Below are positions 15,264-19,357 of a DNA stretch of 19,357 nt, in pieces (positions within the stretch are counted from its first letter, which is position 1; each line of letters opens with the position of its first letter). Position numbers and translations under genes: made by a program. Where the stretch lies: NCBI GenBank assembly GCA_016209585.1, contig JACQVU010000048.1, positions 1 through 19,357 of the forward strand, in the 5' to 3' direction. Source of the stretch: Planctomycetota bacterium (GTDB lineage Bacteria > Planctomycetota > UBA8742 > JACQVU01). Under the pieces are notes generated by a model. That model did not search any database. It was not told where the DNA came from and worked only from the letters and a program-made list of their open reading frames with translations.

Positions 15264-16922
15264 TCACAGGTACTTATCGAAGCCGAGCCGGCCGAGGTGA
15301 TCGGCGTTGTACAGGATGGCCTGGTGGTTGTCGCAGTGGTCGCAGTGCTCATCATACAACACCTGGCCGTTGAGGAACTTCACCCCCGCGTTCTCCTTCA
15401 TGTGCTTGGCCTGCGCGCGCCAGCGGCGGTAGCGCGTGGAGGTCCACATGTCTTTGTATCGCTCCTGGTCGAGGTGGCCGACGGTGCGCAGGTGGCAGCA
15501 GAGCGAAGCGTCGAGTTTCGCCGGGATGAGGTTGAAGAAGTAGCCGATCGTGCAGCCGGTCTTGAGGAAGACGCCCTTGCTCCAGGCGCCGGTGGTGTCA
15601 TCGTAGTGGCTCAACTGGAAGTCGAAGTTATCGACCACCTCGATGCCGGCGCGGGTCAGCGTCTCCTTCACGGCCGGGAATTCGCCGCGCATCCAGGCCA
15701 CTTCCTCGGGCGCCAGTTGGAGAAAGGTGTTCATGGTGTCGAGCCGGATGAGATAGAAGCGCGTCACGTCGTTGCCGACGTACACGTCGGTCTTCGCGAA
15801 GTCGTGCAGATCGCGATAGGACAGGTTGTTGATGACGTGCGTCATCATGACCTGGGGGTGCGTCGCCCCTTTCTTTCGTTTGAGATCGCAGAGGTTTTTC
15901 ATGTTCTCCACGATCAGGTGGAACGTCTTCTCGGTGTGCATGGGGCACACCTTGTGATAGCCGGGGCCGTTGCCCGCGGGCAGCGAGCAGTAGATCTGGT
16001 GCACGCCCTCCTCGATGCAGAACTCGGCGATCTCGTTGTTCAGGAGAATGGCGTTCGAGAAGAACGACACGTTGATGCCCAGCGAACGCGGGTACCGAAC
16101 GAACTCCTTGAAGTCGGGCGAGAGCAACGGGTCGCCGTCGCCCTGGAGAATGATGCCGTCGACCATGAGTTCGGCGGCGTCGTCCATGATCTCCTTGAAC
16201 TTATCGAGGTCCATCTTGCGGTTCAGGAACTCTTCATTGTGTTTCACCGACGGCGTGTGCACCCAGCAGTGCAGACAGTTCGTGTTGCAGCGGTGATACG
16301 GATCGATCACCATGGTCTGCGGCCCGATGAAGGCGTTCTCGCACACGATGCTGAAGAGGCGCACCAGTTCCTTCGACCGCCCCGGATTTTCCTTCGCCCG
16401 TGTTTCCAGCAGCGTGATGGCTTCGAGCAGATCGGCGTCTTCCAGCGAGAAGACGACGTCGGCTGGGTTGAACAGGTTGCGAACGTCCTCGACGTATTCC
16501 AGGAAGTTTCGCAGCACGCGCGACACGGGGAACGGGCTGAATCGGTGGTGCCGCACGTCCACGCGCCGCCCGAGCATTCGAGCGCCCTCTGCGGCGATCT
16601 TTTCGATGCAGAAGAAGTTCTTCTTCTTCACGCCCACCACCACCGCCACGGCTTCGCCCGCCTCGCGCCTCCTCTCGATTTCAGCCTGGGCGCGGGCGAA
16701 CGCGCCGGGTTCGCCCGCGATGCGGTCGTGCAGTTCCTCGTCGAACCCGTAGAGCATCACGCCGTTCTCGACGAAGCGGCGGGCGAGCGCCGAGCCGTTC
16801 CCTTCCGCCGACGCCGACGCGTCGGTCGCGGCCACGGGCGCCGCGGTGCGGGTGCGAAGCGTGCGAACGCGGCCGAGCGTATCAGCAAGGCGGCCGCGCA
16901 TGTGGGTGATGGTGGGGGTCAT
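15264..16922 (-). CDS. Radical SAM protein with SPASM-like C-terminus and long N-terminal extension
   Basis: A 552-residue protein. The radical SAM motif YHRCNTNCLHCW gives cluster ligands Cys212, Cys216 and Cys219, followed by ILQGDGDPLLSP (259-269) and VSFFSNAILL (285-294), typical of the barrel. The C-terminus carries Cys457, Cys475/476, Cys527 and Cys530 (CCHL, HCDHCDNH) and resembles a SPASM/twitch auxiliary-cluster domain, as in enzymes that modify peptides, proteins or sugars. The first 200 residues contain AVAVVVGVKKKNFFCIEKIA and are not a domain I recognise. The ATG at 16922 overlaps the stop of the preceding MNT-HEPN gene (ATGA); the frame is open further upstream, but that would be deep inside the neighbour and lacks conserved sequence. 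A DUF433 gene follows after 20 bases. The substrate is unknown; no precursor peptide is visible. Confidence 0.87.
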   Translation of the reverse strand: MTPTITHMRGRLADTLGRVRTLRTRTAAPVAATDASASAEGNGSALARRFVENGVMLYGFDEELHDRIAGEPGAFARAQAEIERRREAGEAVAVVVGVKKKNFFCIEKIAAEGARMLGRRVDVRHHRFSPFPVSRVLRNFLEYVEDVRNLFNPADVVFSLEDADLLEAITLLETRAKENPGRSKELVRLFSIVCENAFIGPQTMVIDPYHRCNTNCLHCWVHTPSVKHNEEFLNRKMDLDKFKEIMDDAAELMVDGIILQGDGDPLLSPDFKEFVRYPRSLGINVSFFSNAILLNNEIAEFCIEEGVHQIYCSLPAGNGPGYHKVCPMHTEKTFHLIVENMKNLCDLKRKKGATHPQVMMTHVINNLSYRDLHDFAKTDVYVGNDVTRFYLIRLDTMNTFLQLAPEEVAWMRGEFPAVKETLTRAGIEVVDNFDFQLSHYDDTTGAWSKGVFLKTGCTIGYFFNLIPAKLDASLCCHLRTVGHLDQERYKDMWTSTRYRRWRAQAKHMKENAGVKFLNGQVLYDEHCDHCDNHQAILYNADHLGRLGFDKYL

Positions 16923-17767
16923 GGCGCTTTCTTTTCCGCGCTCTCGGGCGCGGACCCTGCGGGCTTCGCTCCGATCAAGACGGTCACGCGATCGAGCACC
17001 TTGGCCGCGACCTTCAGCGCACGTCTCACCTGCCTCTGATTGACGCCGAGGCCGTATCGCGCGCCCACGGCGAACGGATTGAGAAATTCGAAGTCCGCGC
17101 GCCAAGACACGAGGTCCGGGTCCGGCGGCGCGACGAGGCCCAGCAGCGCCTCCAGGTCGTGGGTCTTCTCGAACTCGATGTCACGCTCCTCAAGAAGCGC
17201 CTTGAGGCACTTCTCCGCGCACTGCTGGCAATGGAACACGACCAGGCGCGGCAACGGATGAGGGGGCTCGTGCAGCCGCCGCGCTCCGCCCAGATCATCC
17301 TGGGCAAGATTCAGCCACTTCCGGGTGGACTGTTTCACGGTCGTCCTCCGTTGCCGCGAGCCTGCGGGGTCAAGGCCGTCCTCTGCGCCAACCGGTCGGC
17401 AGAGGGCGCCTTCGCCGGCGGCGTACAGCACGATGCCGTCGCGCGCGACGTGTCGCCCCAGGTTGGAAGGCTCATTGAGTTCCGTCACCATCTGCCGAGT
17501 TGAAAATACGGCGTAATGCACCCGCGCCCCGTTCCACCCGATTTCGTGGATGAAAAACCGGGCATCATCCGCTTTCGCTTCCGTTTCGAGCGCGACCAGC
17601 AAATCCCAGTCGCTGTCCGGCTTCGCGTCGCCGCGCGCCCGGGAACCGTACAGAATCACGCGCGCCGGTTGAAACCGCCGCACGACGGCGTCCACCACGC
17701 GACGGAGTCCCGGCGGAATCCCGATGGTTCCGCGCGCCTCACCAATGGCTTCCTGAACCGCGCTCAT
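16919..17767 (-). CDS. MNT-HEPN fusion protein, copy 2
   Basis: A 282-residue fusion of a minimal nucleotidyltransferase (MntA-like, 1-115) and a HEPN domain (144-265). The MNT half has GSRARGDAKPDSDWD at 41-55, matching GS-x10-DxD with Asp53 and Asp55. The usual third acidic residue is not evident: the corresponding strand reads RVHYAVF. The HEPN half has WLNLAQDDL, FHCQQCAEKCLKALL and EKTHDLEALL, the PF05168 type; I see no R-x4-6-H RNase motif. In HepT/MntA modules the MNT adenylylates the HEPN toxin; here both are in one chain. The ATG at 17767 has GGAG upstream and starts 16 bases after copy 1. An internal GTG at 17338 with its own ribosome-binding site may also give free HEPN. Its stop overlaps the next radical SAM gene by four bases. 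Confidence 0.85.
   Translation of the reverse strand: MSAVQEAIGEARGTIGIPPGLRRVVDAVVRRFQPARVILYGSRARGDAKPDSDWDLLVALETEAKADDARFFIHEIGWNGARVHYAVFSTRQMVTELNEPSNLGRHVARDGIVLYAAGEGALCRPVGAEDGLDPAGSRQRRTTVKQSTRKWLNLAQDDLGGARRLHEPPHPLPRLVVFHCQQCAEKCLKALLEERDIEFEKTHDLEALLGLVAPPDPDLVSWRADFEFLNPFAVGARYGLGVNQRQVRRALKVAAKVLDRVTVLIGAKPAGSAPESAEKKAP
17336..17349 (-). promoter_or_regulatory. Internal ribosome-binding site and GTG start at the HEPN boundary, copy 2
   Basis: On the minus strand GGAGG (17349-17345) is six bases before an in-frame GTG (17338-17336, codon 144). From there the product would read MKQSTRKWLNLAQDDL, exactly how a stand-alone HEPN protein begins. It is either a working internal start or a relic of the separate gene. 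Confidence 0.55.
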
Positions 17768-17771
17768 GCCG
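17711..17771. repeat. 61-bp direct repeat, copy at the start of MNT-HEPN 2
   Basis: 61 bases, identical to 18600-18660, cover the first 19 codons of the MNT domain and four bases upstream of the ATG. Flanking DNA is similar but not identical, which indicates a tandem gene duplication with later conversion or constraint at the 5' end. Confidence 0.9.
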
Positions 17772-17783
17772 TCTCCGTGCTGT

Positions 17784-18656
17784 TCAGGGCTTGTTCACCA
17801 CCGGCGACTCGTCCGAGGGGTCGCCATCAGCAGCATCGAGTTTCAGCAGCGCGCGAACCACACCGCGAACGGCGCCCGCGGCGCGCACCGCGAGATCGGC
17901 GTCCTCGCGCGTCACGTGGACTTCGGTATACCGTGCGGCCACGGCGTACATCTTGAACTTCTCGAAATCCGGCGCGACCGTCGCCAATGCCGTCGTGGAG
18001 ACCGAGCGCGCCACGAGATCGAAGAGCGGTTCGAGGTCATGCGTCTTCTCGAACACTACGTCGTATTCGTTGAGTAGCGCCTTCACGTACTTCTCGACGC
18101 ACTGTTGGCAGTGGAAGCAAACGTCGTTGACCAAGTCGGGATCCGGCGCGGAGACGCACAGATTCGCCACTTTCCAATCCGCCTCCGCCCGCGTCGCCAG
18201 GTCCACGGTCGAGGCCTTCATCGGGTCGCCCTCCCTCCTCTCGGAAAACGTCCAACCGAGGGCCGACATGTGTGGCCCGAGCCGCTCATACACGTGGCCG
18301 AGGCGTGCGTCGTACAGCAGTATCCCGTCGCGCTGAAGGTGCCGCGCGAAATTGGATCGCTCCGCCGTCCACCGGCGCATCCACTCGCGCGTTTTCGCCA
18401 CGAGGTGCACGCGCCCGTCCCCCGCCGACCTGCTCACCGGGTGGCGCTCGATTTCGTCGCGGAGCGCGCCGGATGCCGCGATAACAAGCATGTCCCAATC
18501 GCTGTCCGGCTTCGCGTCGCCCCGCGCCCGCGAACCGTACAGGATCACCCGTTCCGGATGATACCGTTCGACCACGGCGTCCACCACGCGACGGACTTCC
18601 GGCGGAATCCCGATGGTTCCGCGCGCCTCACCAATGGCTTCCTGAACCGCGCTCAT
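17784..18656 (-). CDS. MNT-HEPN fusion protein, copy 1
   Basis: A 290-residue paralogue of the next gene: MNT domain at 1-116 with the same GSRARGDAKPDSDWD motif (41-55) and HEPN domain from about 146, with FHCQQCVEKYVKALL (181-195) and EKTHDLEPLF (203-212). The two copies are nearly identical in the first 55 residues but differ strongly in the HEPN half, so they may act on different targets. The third MNT carboxylate again appears to be replaced (GRVHLVAK). The ATG at 18656 overlaps the radical SAM stop (ATGA) and has GGAGG seven bases upstream, which excludes an upstream extension. An internal ATG at 18221 with a strong GGAGGG sequence could start the HEPN part alone. A type VII toxin-antitoxin-like role is inferred from the MntA/HepT precedent. 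Confidence 0.85.
   Translation of the reverse strand: MSAVQEAIGEARGTIGIPPEVRRVVDAVVERYHPERVILYGSRARGDAKPDSDWDMLVIAASGALRDEIERHPVSRSAGDGRVHLVAKTREWMRRWTAERSNFARHLQRDGILLYDARLGHVYERLGPHMSALGWTFSERREGDPMKASTVDLATRAEADWKVANLCVSAPDPDLVNDVCFHCQQCVEKYVKALLNEYDVVFEKTHDLEPLFDLVARSVSTTALATVAPDFEKFKMYAVAARYTEVHVTREDADLAVRAAGAVRGVVRALLKLDAADGDPSDESPVVNKP
18219..18240 (-). promoter_or_regulatory. Internal ribosome-binding site and ATG start at the HEPN boundary, copy 1
   Basis: On the minus strand GAGGAGGGAGGG (18240-18229) is followed after seven bases (CGACCCG) by an in-frame ATG (18221-18219, codon 146) that would begin MKASTVDLATRAEADWKVA. This is one of the strongest Shine-Dalgarno sequences in the window, and it lies inside a gene, precisely where the HEPN domain starts. 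Confidence 0.65.
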
Positions 18657-18660
18657 GCCG
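18600..18660. repeat. 61-bp direct repeat, copy at the start of MNT-HEPN 1
   Basis: Identical over 61 bases to 17711-17771. This copy also contains the last codon and stop of the preceding radical SAM gene (18653-18658), so that gene's last residue is encoded within duplicated sequence. Confidence 0.9.
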
Positions 18661-19357
18661 CTTCCTCCTCGTAGAAGCAATTGACCATGAACTCGCAGTT
18701 CTTGTCGCACCTCTTGATTTCCTCCCGCCGGCGGAACGCGCCGTCGGAGTAATAGATGCGTGCGAGGGCGTCGTCGCGCACGTTGCCCACGCGATCAAGG
18801 TTCATGCAGATGAACACGTCGCCCGTCGAGTTGACGTTGATCCCGTAGTCCACCATGTTGCACGAAATCTTCTTCACGAAACTGTGCGGCTGGTGGAAGT
18901 ACCGCCTGAAAACCTCCAACTGGCTGACCGGATTCCCCACCTTTCCACGCCCCTCTGCGAGGCTCGCGAGATTGTCGAGCACCCGATCCACCAGGGTTGC
19001 GTCGCGCGGCCACAGATCGGCCCACTCCGCGCGCGTCTGCCACGTCGGGTCCGCCGCCGTATGGTGCGGCTGCATGACGGCCATGAAAAACGTCGCGCCG
19101 ACCCGGTCGTCGCCCGCGGCCCACTCGGCGAACGGAATCGCTTCGTGAAGGTTGCCGCCCTGAAGCACGTATTGCAACGTGACGCTCATCTCGGGCGCGC
19201 GCGTGTGGACGCGTTCGATCACCTCCTGCAGCCTTTCGTGCGAGCCGGGAATGCCGCGGATGCGGTCGTGCGTCTCGGCCGTGAAACCGTCCACGGAGAG
19301 GGCCAGTTTGCAAAGGCCGGCGTCGCGCATGCGATCCACCACCGCGTCGCTCATGAG
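18653..19357 (-). CDS. Radical SAM/SPASM protein, C-terminal part (cut by window edge)
   Basis: The frame is open through the right edge (235 codons, 234 residues visible), so the N-terminus with the CxxxCxxC motif is outside. Visible barrel sequence LALSVDGFTAETHDRIRG and later TLQYVLQGGN are typical of SPASM-family radical SAM enzymes. The C-terminus has an auxiliary cluster region with Cys in KKISCNMVDYG, VFICMNLD, and CDKNCEFMVNC. GINVNSTGDVFICMNLDRVG is the usual SPASM strand-turn, and NVRDDALARIYYSDGAFRRR matches the helix that follows. Such enzymes modify peptides, proteins or sugars; the target is unknown. The stop overlaps the ATG of MNT-HEPN copy 1 by four bases. It is the most upstream gene seen in the long minus-strand directon. 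Confidence 0.85.
   Translation of the reverse strand, partial: LMSDAVVDRMRDAGLCKLALSVDGFTAETHDRIRGIPGSHERLQEVIERVHTRAPEMSVTLQYVLQGGNLHEAIPFAEWAAGDDRVGATFFMAVMQPHHTAADPTWQTRAEWADLWPRDATLVDRVLDNLASLAEGRGKVGNPVSQLEVFRRYFHQPHSFVKKISCNMVDYGINVNSTGDVFICMNLDRVGNVRDDALARIYYSDGAFRRREEIKRCDKNCEFMVNCFYEEEAA

Noticed and set aside
16923..17105. 61-codon N-terminal extension of the second radical SAM gene
   Set aside because: It lies inside the MNT-HEPN coding region, is Arg-rich and featureless, and the ATG at 16922 forms a normal ATGA coupling.
1..19357. CRISPR array, tRNA/rRNA genes, transposase or insertion sequence ends
   Set aside because: No regularly spaced repeats, tRNA cloverleaf, rRNA segment or transposase motif was recognised in either strand.

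Overview
The window is GC-rich DNA, probably from a Gram-negative bacterium: it has an outer-membrane beta-barrel protein with a signal peptide. The mix of B12-binding and SPASM-type radical SAM enzymes, glycan-type glycosyltransferase, an extra EF-G and many toxin-antitoxin-like genes resembles genomes of poorly cultured phyla (Planctomycetes/Hydrogenedentes/Sumerlaeota-like). That placement is only an inference, because no rRNA or other phylogenetic marker is present apart from an EF-G paralogue. Coding density is high and no stretch over 300 bases lacks a gene.

Left end (1-2750, minus strand): a small Cys-containing unknown protein, then a probable operon of outer-membrane protein, a 2Fe-2S ferredoxin-like protein with an Asp in place of one ligand, protein-L-isoaspartate methyltransferase (pcm), and the first codons of one more gene. 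A sigma70-like promoter precedes the outer-membrane gene.

Middle (2916-10079, plus strand): a B12-binding radical SAM enzyme; a two-gene cassette of an SMC/ABC-like AAA ATPase and a PIN-like nuclease with a 4-base overlap; a remnant of the 3' end of a gene homologous to the next one; a membrane-anchored unknown protein; and an EF-G paralogue starting at TTG. The remnant beside the PIN gene suggests the ATPase-PIN cassette arrived by recombination into or beside a duplicated gene.

Right part (19357-10278, minus strand): one very long, tightly packed directon. In transcription order it holds a SPASM-type radical SAM enzyme (cut by the window edge), two tandem MNT-HEPN fusion genes, a second SPASM-like radical SAM enzyme with a 200-residue N-terminal extension, a DUF433/DUF5615 antitoxin-toxin pair, a 1232-residue fusion of glycosyltransferase, coiled coil and B12 radical SAM enzyme, and a DUF4258 gene with a small partner. 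Most gaps are under 25 bases or are 4-base overlaps. A 15-bp perfect inverted repeat separates this directon from the convergent EF-G gene.

The main novelty candidates are: (i) the co-transcribed mixture of radical SAM/glycosyltransferase enzymes and RNase-toxin modules; (ii) the glycosyltransferase-radical SAM fusion; (iii) MNT-HEPN fusions that keep a ribosome-binding site and start codon exactly at the HEPN boundary; (iv) the AAA ATPase-PIN pair as a possible defence module.
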